Shown: piece after piece, positions 44,946-55,463 of the stretch
Layout of the letters: every line of letters begins with the position of its first letter
How positions within the stretch are numbered: position 1 is the first letter of the stretch
NCBI GenBank assembly: GCA_030770425.1
Contig: JASJFT010000009.1
Location: forward strand, 124,001 to 188,000
Reading direction: 5' to 3'
DNA from: Darksidea phi
Taxonomy: Eukaryota > Ascomycota > Dothideomycetes > Pleosporales > Lentitheciaceae
Length of the DNA stretch: 64,000 nt
The notes under the pieces: model-generated
The model's input: the letters and a program-made list of their open reading frames with translations, nothing else
What the model was told of the DNA's origin: nothing
Databases searched by the model: none
Position numbers and translations under genes: made by a program

Positions 44946-46623
44946 ATGGTAGAAGACAAGTACGTTGGACGCCCGTGCGGCTGCGCTTCGGGATGTGATG
45001 CTGAGTGTAGACAGATACGTCGGCCTCATTCTGGCTGTATCCTCGTCGCTTGCGATAGGTATGCTTTCACCCGCAGAGGAGTCGCCTGTCGGTATGCTAA
45101 TATCTGCGTCTAGGGACGAGTTTCGTCATAACGAAAAAGGTTCGTCGCCGCGCGCTCTCCCACCTCCCTCGAGTCGCTCAGCGCCGCGGACTGCGCTCCC
45201 TAGGACAACATAGCTGACGGTATACACGCATAGGGTCTGATTGCTACTGCAGAAAAACATGGCTTCGATGGCGAAGGCTTCTCGTATTTGCAGAATCCCA
45301 CGTGGTGGGCGGGCATTGTCACGAGTGAGCGGCGCCGACTCTTCATGCGCGGCAGAATCACCATGCTGACTGTTTGCAGTGGTGCTCGGTGAAGTATTCA
45401 ACTTCGCAGCATATGCGTTTGCGCCCGCGATTCTGGTGACTCCGCTTGGAGCGCTTTCAGTACTCATCGGGTGCGTATCGGACTCGCTCTCTGTATTCGC
45501 AGCATTTGCTGACGGAGAAACAGTGCGGTTCTCGGATCATACTTTCTGCACGAGCATTTGGGAGTACTAGGAAAGATAGGATGCGCGATATGCCTGATAG
45601 GATCCGTCATTATCGTTCTGCATGCGCCGCCAGACAGAGAGGTCTCTTCAATCGATGAGATCCTAAACTTTGCCCTCCAACCCGGTACGTCACTCCAGTT
45701 TGGACGACAGGACAATCACTGATTCTGCATCACCAGGCTTTCTCTTCTATTGTGCCCTTGTCGCCGTCTTCTCGGTCGTCATGATCTACAAAGTCGCACC
45801 GAGACATGGCAAGAAAAACCCGCTCATATACCTCTCTATCTGCTCGACGACCGGATCCGTGTCAATCATGGCTATCAAGGCGTTTGGCATTGCACTCAAG
45901 ATGACTTTTAATGGGGATAACCAGTTTACGCACCCGTCGACTTACGTTTTCGTTATTATGATCATTGGCTGCATTCTCACGCAGATGAACTACTTCAACA
46001 AAGCTTTGAGCCAGTTCTCGACGAACATGTATGCGCTTTTCCGCGGGTGCAGGGAAGACAAGAGCTAACTGGGCAGTGTCAATCCCCTCTACTACGTAAC
46101 ATTCACCACATGTACGCTCATCGCGTCATTCCTCCTCTTCCGCGGCTTCAACACCGCCGACGCTGTAAACACAATCTCCCTCCTATGCGGCTTCCTCGTC
46201 ATCTTCTCCGGCGTCTACCTCCTCAACCTCTCACGCGAAGACCCCGACGGGCGCCGCACACTCGGAAACGGCTTCAGCGACGGCGTCCCCACGGACGGCA
46301 TATCCGGCTTCCCGACCCGCCGCAGCATGCAATCTAGACGCAGTACAGACTCAGGTTTCAGGAGCCCTTTCCTAGGCGGAACACAGAATGGTAGCAGGCA
46401 TAGTCTAAGTGAGCGGAGAGCAATGATGCATGATTACGATGTGGAGAATCAATTTGAGCTCGGCGACCTAGTAGAAGATAGCGATGAGGCCGAGGGCGGA
46501 GGCAGGAAAAGAACAAGTTTCGACGGGGACAGAAGACTCGGAAATGGTCATGTGGCCGGCAGCGTAAGAGCCAAGAAAGAAGCAGTACAATCGCGTGCTA
46601 AAAGCACCGAACGTGGAATATGA
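44946..46623 (+). CDS. NIPA-family magnesium transporter
   Basis: Eight exons: 44946-44959, 45015-45058, 45114-45139, 45234-45324, 45380-45470, 45524-45684, 45737-46028 and 46077-46623, giving 421 residues with all phases consistent. The spliced start [20 protein letters not shown] leads into SFVITKKGLI, the conserved opening of NIPA proteins. Further blocks are [38 protein letters not shown], a Tyr-Phe-Leu-His-Glu turn and [20 protein letters not shown]. About nine membrane segments are followed by a hydrophilic tail of ~130 residues rich in Ser, Arg and Glu. The NIPA family transports Mg2+ across the plasma membrane or endosomes. The tail is probably a regulatory, phosphorylated region. Seven short introns are crowded into the first 1.1 kb. 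Confidence 0.94.
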
Positions 46624-47770
46624 CAAGAGAGGAATATAGATTCGACTAGGCAATAGCGGCGTTTTGTCAAATGGGGCATCTGTATATACACGCATTTGGG
46701 ACTACAGAAGGGAAACGGGGGCAGGAAGGCCCCGCGCGCGGATATACCGCACTCGGCTGGCTCCCTGCAGCGGTTCTGGCGTCTAGGCTCTCTTCCTCTC
46801 TCTCTCGCGCTTTCTCACTTTCGTATCGGGTACTAGGGAGTACTTCTTTTTCGGGCGTTTCTGGTCTATCTCTGCCTCTGTGTGTATAGGGAGGAGGTGG
46901 GCATTTTTATCTCCTTGATCTTGGACTTGTACTTGGAACTTGGGACTTGCATTTTTGCTGCATGAGGGGTAAGGGTTCTTATGGGGTTTAGGATGAGGTG
47001 TTTATGTATGTATTGTATTTTTACGCAGGGGGGAGGTGGGGTATATCATGGAAGTGGGGTGGATGAGGGGGGGAGGGGAAGGGGAAGGGGAATGAAAGAT
47101 TTATTATGTTGTTTCATGTGCTTTTGGGTGAACGGTGAGGTGAGGCGTGAGTGATGTGAAGTGCGTTGGTGGTGTTTGGTTGAGATGTGAGGTTGATGGC
47201 GGTGTAGAGTGACGATGGTGGGATGGAATTTTGGAATTTGATTCTGAAATGTGATGGACGGCACGGCACGGCACGATCCGCTAAAACAGGGACCGTTTTT
47301 AGGTGAGTATATTAGCGGGTTGGTTAGATGGGTAGATATAAATAATACGGGTTGGGACAATTTTACATGTTTTTTAGAGTAGAGTGTGGGTAGCATGGCG
47401 ATTGTGTATATGTAGTTCCTTTTCGGAGGTGATTGAGGGTAAGGGTAGGCATGTATTAGGATTTTTATAGTTCAATATTGTATATTGTAGGTTCAAGATA
47501 TATAATTATTCCGAGCTCCTTGGGCGTTAAACTTTACATAGTGAAGTTGGTAGTATTAAAGATAAAATAAATATGAAATTAAGTTAGTCTTGTCGCCATT
47601 TTAACACTATAAACTTCATTCAATACTATCAATATAGCAATCCCTTGCGTTCCTGTACTAGGTTGACGACATGAATTGATAGATATTAATTACGCGAAGA
47701 CGGAGATGCACCTTGTGGTGCTGTGCACTGTGTTGTCCTTCTGCGACAGCTTATGCCTTCCTGATGTTCC
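46624..47770. other. Intergenic with G-rich tract
   Basis: 3-prime flank of the transporter gene. It contains the G-run cluster noted separately and, after about 47480, more AT-rich sequence leading to the kinase relic. No gene was seen. Confidence 0.5.
47055..47090 (+). repeat. G-run cluster, potential G-quadruplex
   Basis: Five runs of four or more G lie within 36 bases, the last three separated by only AA. This fits the G-quadruplex sequence pattern on the plus strand, about 430 bases after the transporter stop codon. Confidence 0.6.
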
Positions 47771-48679
47771 TTGATTGAAAGGATTCTCGAGGAGCTTCAC
47801 CTCGCAGCAAGCAAGTGTCCTCGAACGTATATAGTATCACGAGCTATCGGCCACCTTGAGCTCCTCGAGACGCTTACCAATCTCGGTTTCGACGACCAAT
47901 GGTTTCCAGTAGAACCGCGAAGCTTACCTGCCTCCCTCAGCCCTGAAATCCGGACAAGTTTCGCAACCGCCCAATCCCTTATTCTCACCAAGTCTCTCGA
48001 CGTTGAACAGGGGAGGCATCGGCATTTTAACTCGGGCGAATCCCTTCCCTTCGAAATAAAGAACAGGCTAGGAAATGGAGGATACAGTCAGGTGGACCGG
48101 ATTCAGAGCCGCATCAGCAGTCGCTCGTATGCGCTGAAGCGTATACGGAGGCGAAATGTTTTCGGTAATGACACAAAGGAAGCAATGAAGAGATTCAGGT
48201 CGGAAGTGGAAATCATGCAGAGCTTGCGGTACAGACACATCGTCCAATTTATCGGGAGCTACACGGACAAGACCTTTCTAGGCATCATAACCTCGCCGGT
48301 GGCCGACATGGACTTGGCTGTCTTTCTGAAGAAGCTATGTGGCTACGTGAAAAAAGGCTCGAGTTCAGATCTGACTTCCGCAAACGAAATGTCCTCGTCT
48401 CTTCGATCTTTCTTTGGTTGCCTCGCAGCTGCGCTTGCATACCTCCATGATAACCGGGTGCGCCACAAGCATATCAAACCTCAAAACATCCTCATCTCTC
48501 AGGGTACAGTCCTCTTCACTGATTTCGGTCTATCTCGCCATTTCGCCGACGGTCAAGGAAGCACGACTTCGGGATTGACAGCAGCCACGCCGCGCTATAG
48601 CCCTCCAGAAGTTGCTGCATATGATGGTTTTGCGAGTACGATCATCTTTGCGGACGCAGGTTCCGGAGGGAGACATTGA
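47771..48679 (+). pseudogene. Truncated serine/threonine kinase with lost catalytic Asp
   Basis: The frame has no ATG at its start (it opens at TTG), so the N-terminus is also incomplete. Kinase subdomains follow in order: glycine loop LGNGGYSQVD, the ATP-binding Lys in YALKRIRRR, the alpha-C Glu in FRSEVEIMQS, the catalytic loop reading RHKHIKPQNIL, DFG in LFTDFGLSR, and the PPE block in TPRYSPPEV. The catalytic loop normally reads HKDIKPQN in this fungal group; here Asp is His (GAT to CAT). The C-lobe after PPE is missing, and the DNA turns into RIP-like AT-rich sequence at about 48,690. It resembles kinases of fungal repeat-domain or incompatibility-type proteins. It is non-catalytic as read. 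Confidence 0.8.
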
Positions 48680-49706
48680 TAGGTAATATATGCTCGGACG
48701 TCCATCTCTCATACAAAGTACTATAAATAGGATAATATAGAAAGCTATAGGGATATATTTACTAGCGTACTATAGTAAATATAGTATTAAAGTTAGTACT
48801 TAGGGTAGGTAGGACTAAGAGTAGTTTTAGTATATATTTCGAGGATATCTAGACGTATAGATTTACTAAATACTAATACGGGTAAGAACGAACTCTTTAC
48901 CTTATATATGACCTCCGATAACCCGTAGTAATACGTCTAAATCTATAAATACTAGATTATTTTACGGTTTTACTATTTCGAGCTCGTCGATATTAATTAC
49001 TATACCGATATAAGCTTTCTAACGCTCGAACGACTTGTACCCGATGCGCCAGAGGCATCATCACCCATCATGCTTAATGTCACGACGTTGAATCTATGGG
49101 GCATGACTGCGACAGGGCCGTGCGAAGCAAGAGTCACATCGAAGTATAAAACCCACGACCAAGCACAGTAGCTTCCTGCAATCTCCTTCAAAATATTAAA
49201 TACTTCGAAAGACGAGTTATTGTGGTATTGCTTCTTGAAGTTAATCAGGTAGGGTAATCCCTCGGACAAGCCATGGCTCTAACTGCTGCGCTTAGCGTGT
49301 TTACACGGTGCAGTTTGCACACACACCATGCAAGTAGCCCTCGAACGAACATGTAAGCTGCCTCCTAAAGCGGCCGGAACAGCCTCTAAGTTTGGCAGTG
49401 AATTTCCCTCAACCTGCGTTGATGTAATAGTACTGAATACGATTCTAATTATGCTAGCAGCGCTCGCTCTTACATATCCTAGGAGCAAAATTAATTCTTT
49501 ATTACGCGTCATGTTGTCGTCCTTCAGCATAGATGATTATGGTCTAGCCTCCGAATTCTCTCCGCCTCACCTGAGATTGGAAAGTCTCCGAGTTCCTTCC
49601 GCAAGTTTGAACAAAATATAAATAAAGCCATCTCTGTTTGAACTTCGCCCAGCAGCATCATTGATAATCCAACTATATACCAATTTACCAAACAATTCCA
49701 AGCAAA
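48680..49706. other. RIP-like AT-rich tract, then gene-poor sequence
   Basis: About 48,690-49,020 has almost no CA/TG dinucleotides and many TA, like the interior of the Copia element. The rest, up to the GST start, has average composition and frames on both strands without motifs. Confidence 0.55.
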
Positions 49707-50492
49707 ATGTCACAGCAAGGAAAACCATCGTACATCTTGTGGACAAATGACTGGCTCCTGTACCCTCGACGAGTCGAGATCTATCTCCAAGAAAAGAAGC
49801 TCCAATCGAATGTTGACCTTCTGCGCGTGCCAATCAGTATCAACGAACAGGGCAAGCTTCGCACTCCGGCAGGCCTTCCAGAAGTCCCCGAACACCTTCA
49901 TACATATCCAGCTCTCTGCATCAATTCGCAGAACGGAAAACCCGACCACTTCATCCACGAATCAGCCACCATCATCGAATATTTCGAAGACGTTTTTCCG
50001 GAGCGCGGCATGCGCGGCTCAACACCCGAGCAGCGTGCCCGAGTACGCGATCTCATGAGTTTGGCTAATGCAGTGAATCTTTGGAACGAGGTGTGGATGT
50101 ACAACTGTAGAGAAAACTGTCAGCCAAGGATGAAGTACGGACAACTTGACGGCACGGCAAAGTGGGGAGAGCAGAGGGCGCATGGACTTTTATCGCGGAT
50201 TGAACAATGGGCTGAGAACTGGGCGAGCTTGGATGGGCAGGAAGTTAGCGGGAAAAAGGGCAAGTGGCTTGCTGGTACGATGGAACCCACTATTGCTGAT
50301 TGCATGCTGTATGCGACGGTCGGGTTTATGGATTATTTCTATGGGGTTGATTTGTTGGTTGGACATCCGTTGCTTCAGAAGTGGACAAAGTTGTGGGAGG
50401 GGAGGGAAAGCGCTGAGGTGGCAAGTTATCCGCCTGAGATGATAGTGAAGATGGCTAGAACGACTGTGGATGCTAAGGGTTCTTCAGCATGA
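49707..50492 (+). CDS. Glutathione S-transferase-like protein
   Basis: A single exon of 261 residues. The N-terminal thioredoxin-like half reads PSYILWTNDWLLYPRRVEIY, with the family pattern LHTYPALCIN (cis-Pro position) and HESATIIEYFEDVFP (glutathione gamma-glutamyl site Glu-Ser). The C-terminal half is helical with KWLAGTMEPTIADCMLYATV, the usual Asp-containing N-capping block of GSTs. It would conjugate glutathione to electrophilic compounds in the cytosol. In fungi such stand-alone GSTs serve detoxification or secondary metabolism; here it lies 360 bases before a transposon and 1.4 kb before a propeller protein. The ATG at 49707 directly follows a purine-rich leader (AAGCAAA). Confidence 0.88.
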   Translation: MSQQGKPSYILWTNDWLLYPRRVEIYLQEKKLQSNVDLLRVPISINEQGKLRTPAGLPEVPEHLHTYPALCINSQNGKPDHFIHESATIIEYFEDVFPERGMRGSTPEQRARVRDLMSLANAVNLWNEVWMYNCRENCQPRMKYGQLDGTAKWGEQRAHGLLSRIEQWAENWASLDGQEVSGKKGKWLAGTMEPTIADCMLYATVGFMDYFYGVDLLVGHPLLQKWTKLWEGRESAEVASYPPEMIVKMARTTVDAKGSSA

Positions 50493-50850
50493 ACATATTC
50501 AGGACATATAGAAATCATGGGCATGATAGTAGTAATAGGAACTTGCGGAAAAGCTAGTCGTGCAAGTGATACAGACTTTTAAGAGATGCTTGGAGAAGAG
50601 CATCATGGCACGCTGACAGCGATAGCTAACTTCCCATTTGCGCTTGGTTCGCATAGCTGCGACTAAAAGGCTTTACTGGTAATAAGAAAATGCTTCTAAG
50701 TGAAGATACCTCTGCTTCATGTTTAAAGTGAAATATTCGCAGAAGAATAAGTAGTTAGGCTAATAGTTGTTGCCAACCTCGACCTTATTGGAGGCGGCAA
50801 TTGGTCCAAAGTAGAAGCAGCTCATATTTTACTGTCACATGCCCACCATA
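50493..50850. other. Intergenic
   Basis: 3-prime flank of the GST gene. It ends with the TA target dinucleotide (50849-50850) of the mariner element. No gene was seen. Confidence 0.5.
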
Positions 50851-50882
50851 CAAGGGGGTATCATGAACGGGCGATACCGAGG
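50851..50882 (+). repeat. Left terminal inverted repeat of the mariner element
   Basis: It carries the core CATGAACGGGCGATACCGAG, identical in the right repeat. Differences are confined to bases 6-8, 10 and 11 from the end. Confidence 0.88.
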
Positions 50883-51212
50883 GTTCTCCCGAGCGCCACC
50901 GAGTGCTTACGCTATGCCGTTTTCTGTATATATTATATACAAAACAATATTCTATTAGTACTTCGTATAGCTACCCCTAGCCCGAATTATTACCTAGCAC
51001 CGATCTCTTATCTCTTGAATATACTTTAAATAGTTATCTAAGCTAATTATTTCCTACTCCTCTAATAGATATTACCTTAACTCTTCCTCTATATAAGGGA
51101 ATTACTTCGAGATTCGATATTTAAGTAGTCTCTATATATTTTTAATCGGGGTTTAATTAGGTAAGTTCGGTAGCTAGTCCTAAGCCTTCCTAATAGCTAG
51201 GGCCTAATCCTA

Positions 51213-51482
51213 CTACTTATTAGTCCCCTAGTATTACTCTAGGGCCTATTTTAAGCGCTCTTCTATCTACTTATTAGTCCCCTAGTAGTACTTTAGGGCC
51301 TATTCTAAGCGCTCTTCCGTCTACTTATTAGTCCCCTAGTAGTACTTCAGGGTCTATTCTAAGCGTTCTTCCGTCCACTTATTAGTCCCCTAGTAGTACT
51401 TTAGGGCCTATTCTAAGCGCTTTTCCATCTACTCATTAGTCCTCTAGTAGTACTTCAGGGCCTATTTTACGGCGTCGTGGGG
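51213..51482 (+). repeat. 54-bp tandem repeat, five copies
   Basis: Copies start at 51213, 51267, 51321, 51375 and 51429. Each opens with CTACTTATTAGTCCCCTAG or a one- or two-base variant. Most differences are C/T or G/A changes. 54 bp equals 18 codons. The array lies inside the mariner element. Confidence 0.92.
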
Positions 51483-51730
51483 GTGTTTAGGTAGCGTGAG
51501 ATAGTAGGAATAGGTATCCTAAGCTTCTGCGCAATCTCTTTCTGTTGATAACCCTCCTCTCTAAGGGTCTATATCTGAACACGTTCTCGATATATAAGGC
51601 GACGATTAGGTATTTTCGGTATTATATTAGAATAGGGCGGAATTTGGTACCTCTAGGTACTAATAAAAACGTATATAAAACGAGGTATTTGATTCTCGTA
51701 GCTTCCATACACGGACCTCCCCCCACCGAA

Positions 51731-51762
51731 CCTCGGTATCGCCCGTTCATGGGAGGGCCTTG
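51731..51762 (-). repeat. Right terminal inverted repeat of the mariner element
   Basis: Reverse complement of the left repeat at 27 of 32 positions, followed by TA at 51763-51764. Confidence 0.88.
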
Positions 51763-51929
51763 TACTCGGGTTCTGCCTTGCATTGGACGAGTTAATAGCC
51801 GGCTTGGCAGCGAAAATTTGCAGAGGGTAATGAGCGTAATTTTCTATGATGCGTTGGCAACAGCTAAAGCATTATTTATTACGGCCTCTTCCCTCCACGC
51901 CAAAAATTATGAGCCCACGGCACGGCACA

Positions 51930-52922
51930 ATGATAAGCTATCTCTCGTTTCTACTCTTCTTTATTCTCTCAGCCACTTCCAATGCAGCCATATCCAACCA
52001 CGATAGTCCAACAAGACTACTTTATCAATTCCCAAATTTGACCCGGATCGAAAATATTGCAGTCCGCTCCAATGGCCAGCTCTTGCTTTCCATATTGACT
52101 CAACCTGAACTTCTTAGCATCAACCCACTCGACCCTAGCCCTAAACCGTCCCTTGTCTATCAATTTCCCAATTCAACGAGTGTTTTTGGCATTGCGGAAA
52201 TCGAACCAGATATATTCGCCGTCGGAGTGGGCAACCTCTCCTTGACGGGTCATGTCTCCGCCCCCATCAGTTTCGCTATCTGGATGGTCAACCTACGAGA
52301 ACGCACCCCACAAGTACGCAAGGCTGCGAATATTCCCGCTGGCGGAACTCTGAATGGTCTAGCTCGCCTTTCGCGCAACACGGTCCTCGGATCTGATATC
52401 TTGGCTGGAGTCGTACGTCGTATCGACCTAAACACGGGCAATTCTACCATTGCCATACAGGACGAAACAATGACGTACCCGGCAGCTCTACCGGGTTTTG
52501 GAGTCAATGGCATAAGGATCCACGGTAAATATCTTTACTACGTCAATATTGGAAAAGGTCTCTTCTGCCGCATCCCCATCGATTTGCGGACAGGAACTGC
52601 GACAGGCCCAGTAGAGATAATTTCGGATGCCATCGAAGGCGGTGATGATTTTGCGCTCAGCAAGACAGCGGAAACAGCTTACATTGCTAATCTCTTTCAA
52701 AATTCGTTGGTGAGGGTTGCGGCCGACGGGGAAGTCAAAGTAATTGCTGGTGCGCCGGATGGGGCGCTATTCATTGGTCCTACGTCGGTTCAGTTGGGAA
52801 GAACTTCTCTAGATCGCGAGGTAGTATATGTTGTAAGTAGCGGAGCAATCTTTAATCCGAGGACTGGCAGTTTCGACTCAGTTGAAGGAGGTAAAATTGT
52901 CGCAGGAAAAGTTAATGATTGA
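51930..52922 (+). CDS. Secreted six-bladed beta-propeller (SMP-30-like) protein
   Basis: A single exon of 330 residues. The frame is open from 51846, but the ATG at 51930 opens directly onto a signal peptide, MISYLSFLLFFILSATSNAA, so I place the start there. The body shows repeating propeller-strand patterns (RIENIAVRSNGQLLLSI, NGLARLSRNTVLGSDILAGV, DDFALSKTAETAYIANLFQN). This matches fungal proteins annotated as SMP-30/gluconolactonase-like; some close relatives are tailoring enzymes of fungal meroterpenoid pathways (hetero-Diels-Alderases such as AsR5 and EupF). Which group this belongs to cannot be decided by eye. It begins 168 bases after the mariner element, which therefore sits in or next to its promoter. 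Confidence 0.8.
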   Translation: MISYLSFLLFFILSATSNAAISNHDSPTRLLYQFPNLTRIENIAVRSNGQLLLSILTQPELLSINPLDPSPKPSLVYQFPNSTSVFGIAEIEPDIFAVGVGNLSLTGHVSAPISFAIWMVNLRERTPQVRKAANIPAGGTLNGLARLSRNTVLGSDILAGVVRRIDLNTGNSTIAIQDETMTYPAALPGFGVNGIRIHGKYLYYVNIGKGLFCRIPIDLRTGTATGPVEIISDAIEGGDDFALSKTAETAYIANLFQNSLVRVAADGEVKVIAGAPDGALFIGPTSVQLGRTSLDREVVYVVSSGAIFNPRTGSFDSVEGGKIVAGKVND

Positions 52923-53965
52923 CGTAAATCTGTCTGCAGCTCCAACATTCTGCAGGACGTTCCAATGAGATCTTTATAAAACATTAAATCAGAGGTTCTC
53001 GCATGTTAGGCCTCTTATTGTGTTCATATCATCTATACTGGGTGGATGCAGTGGAGTTAATGGATATCAATTAAGCGAAGATGAGGATGCACCTCCTGAT
53101 AAAGTACTAACAAAGCGGTTTTAAATAAGCAAACACTGAATAAATAGCATACAAGGAGCAGGGTCCTTTTCATCACTACCTTGTTAAAACAGCTGCTATC
53201 TGTCACTCGCTGCAACACATGTTGTGCAAGATATTTATCGCCGTACAAGTAGTAGATGTAGTATGGGAGATAATGTAACAGTCTATTCGTGCGAGTCTGG
53301 CAGCGACTTAGAATTACTGCCCGCATCAAAGACTGCTGTAAGTCGTAAATGCGGTTCTCTCACCCGCCGAATGGAAATATAAAACACTAGGGCTTAGGCC
53401 GTTGTGTAAACTCTTTTGTGTGACATTCTGTTGTGTGCTCTCATTCAATCTTACTAATCTGGTCCTGATCGGGGCTTGGCGGTTCCGCCGTTCGGCCTTC
53501 AAGACGACCTGAGACATCTGTCGAACGCGCGAATTGTGTAAAATGATACGATCAACGCTTTTGTGTAACTCGGGTAGAGGGCTGTACCTGTTTGTGTAAT
53601 TTTTGGATTTTAGCTTTATACCCCTGTGTGTTAAAAAACAATAAAACACGTAGGTCTTCTGCTATTGTGGTTGCAGTAACACTCCAAATCCAAGGATTCT
53701 AAGGGGGCCCTTGAATCAGCTTCGCGGTAACATTCACGCCTGCGGCTGAGACTTCCTAGCAAGTGCTATTAACTTCAACAAGTCAAAAGTGGTGCGACGG
53801 AATGTTGTTCGTGAATGATGGCCGCGGCGATACGCCAAGTTGGTCTTGGCACACTAAACTAGAAGCGGTTCGACAAGCGAATTTTCGCACCCACAACCTT
53901 CGCACTCCAAGCGCTATCTACGACTCTCTCGTCGACATTACACCCCTCCACACAACACCGTCGCC
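52923..53965. other. Intergenic
   Basis: It contains scattered TGTGTAA/TGTGTG motifs at about 53410-53630, including four within 200 bases, of unknown meaning. A pyrimidine-rich leader precedes the ribosomal protein gene. No gene was seen. Confidence 0.5.
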
Positions 53966-55005
53966 ATGGGTAGGGTTATCAGGAACCAGCGTAAGGGTCG
54001 CGGCTCTATCTTCACGGCCAACACCCGCTTGAACAAGGCCCCGGCCCAATTCCGCACGCTCGACTATGTACGTCGCCGTCCGCATCATTGCGATTTCGAA
54101 CAACACGCAGGAATAGAAAGCTAATGGGCATAGGCTGAGCGCAATGGCTACATCCGAGGTGTCGTGAAGGAGATCGTCCACGATTCTGGTCGTGGTGAGT
54201 ACTCAGCTTGGTAATGTGTATACTAGGGCTTTTCTGACGGAATTGTGCAGGCGCTCCTCTCGCGAAGGTCACCTTCCGCAACGTACGAAGCTCCCACCGA
54301 TTTCTATCAAGGCGCTTGCTCACGAAACCTTAGCCGTACCGATTCAAGCATGATACGCAAACCTTCATTGCCAACGAGGGCATGTACACTGGCCAGGTCA
54401 GTTGGAATAATTTGGGCACCACAAAGGGACACTAAGGCTGACATAAAAAGTTTATCTACGCCGGCAAGAACGCCGCCCTTACCGTCGGCAACGTCCTCCC
54501 GCTCGCCTCCGTGCCCGAGGGTACCGTCCTCACCAACGTCGAAGACAAATCCGGTGACCGCGGTGCGCTCGGCCGTACCTCCGGTAACTACGTGACCGTC
54601 ATCGGCCACAACCCCGACGAGGGCAAGACCCGTGTCAAGCTCCCGTCTGGCGCCAAGAAGGTCCTCCCCAGTTCCTGCCGTGGTATGGTCGGTATCGTCG
54701 CCGGTGGTGGACGAACAGACAAGCCGCTCCTCAAGGCCTCGCGGGCTAAGCATAAAGTATGCGGCGCACACATGGAATATGGATGATCGCTGACTTGGAA
54801 ATAGTTCGCCGCCAAGCGCAACTCGTGGCCCAAGACTCGTGGTGTTGCTATGAACCCTGTCGACCATCCTCACGGTGGTGGTAACCACCAGCATATCGGT
54901 AAAGCCTCCACCATATCCCGAGAAGCCGCACAAGGTCAAAAGGCCGGTCTCATTGCCGCCCGGAGGACGGGTCTTCTCCGTGGTACCCAGAAGGTCAAGG
55001 ATTAG
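53966..55005 (+). CDS. RPL2: 60S ribosomal protein L2 (uL2)
   Basis: Six exons: 53966-54067, 54134-54194, 54251-54282, 54334-54396, 54451-54756 and 54805-55005, giving 254 residues, the same length as yeast Rpl2. The spliced start [20 protein letters not shown] leads to [14 protein letters not shown], and the end carries the invariant block [20 protein letters not shown]. uL2 is a core protein of the large subunit near the peptidyl-transferase centre, and the His in this loop is conserved in all domains of life. Five introns crowd the first 840 bases, the usual pattern of fungal ribosomal protein genes. Confidence 0.97.
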
Positions 55006-55463
55006 ATGGTGTGCTGAAAAGGTGGCGTCGGTGCGGGACAATGATACGATCGGTTATTCTCACCATACTCTCTGCGGGTGGCCGGGCGTTATTATGAATC
55101 TTCTCAGCAAGCTAGGTCTCTGCCTGCTTGCGTGCATGATAGGACCCAAGGGAATGTGAATCCGAAAATGCATTGGTCGGTCTGTATTCTGGAATGTGAA
55201 ATCTGATTGCGTTTAACGTATATCCGTGTTTGAACGTTGTGCGTGTTGGACCCGCCATGTACAGGATATCGTCCGCGATACGCGCCAGTAGCACGGTCAT
55301 CCCTTTAGTGGCAACACGCGGAGCTGGTTTCAACGTTACTTGCCGAAGCGCTGTTCGCAACACATGCTACGTATGGCGTTGTCTGTGCTTTGAAAAACGC
55401 TATGAGATGCCACGAGCCCTCCACATACCCACCGCATTCCTATCCCAGTGTCCTCTCCAAGAA
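55006..55463. other. Tail-to-tail intergenic region
   Basis: Between the L2 and APC4 stop codons. No further feature was recognised. Confidence 0.5.

Larger units (their letters stand above)
50851..51762 (-). mobile_element. Tc1/mariner-type DNA transposon, defective and RIPed
   Basis: It starts CAAGGGGG and ends with the inverted counterpart CCTTG, both next to TA. The terminal inverted repeats of 32 bases (50851-50882 and 51731-51762) match at 27 positions. On the minus strand a transposase end is readable at about 51,190-51,000: LPNLPN, stop, TPIKNI, stop, RLLKYRI, matching the SPDLNPIENxW block of Tc1/mariner DDE enzymes with RIP-type stops. At 912 bp it is too short for the full transposase gene, and about 270 bp is an internal tandem repeat. 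It cannot be autonomous. Confidence 0.85.
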
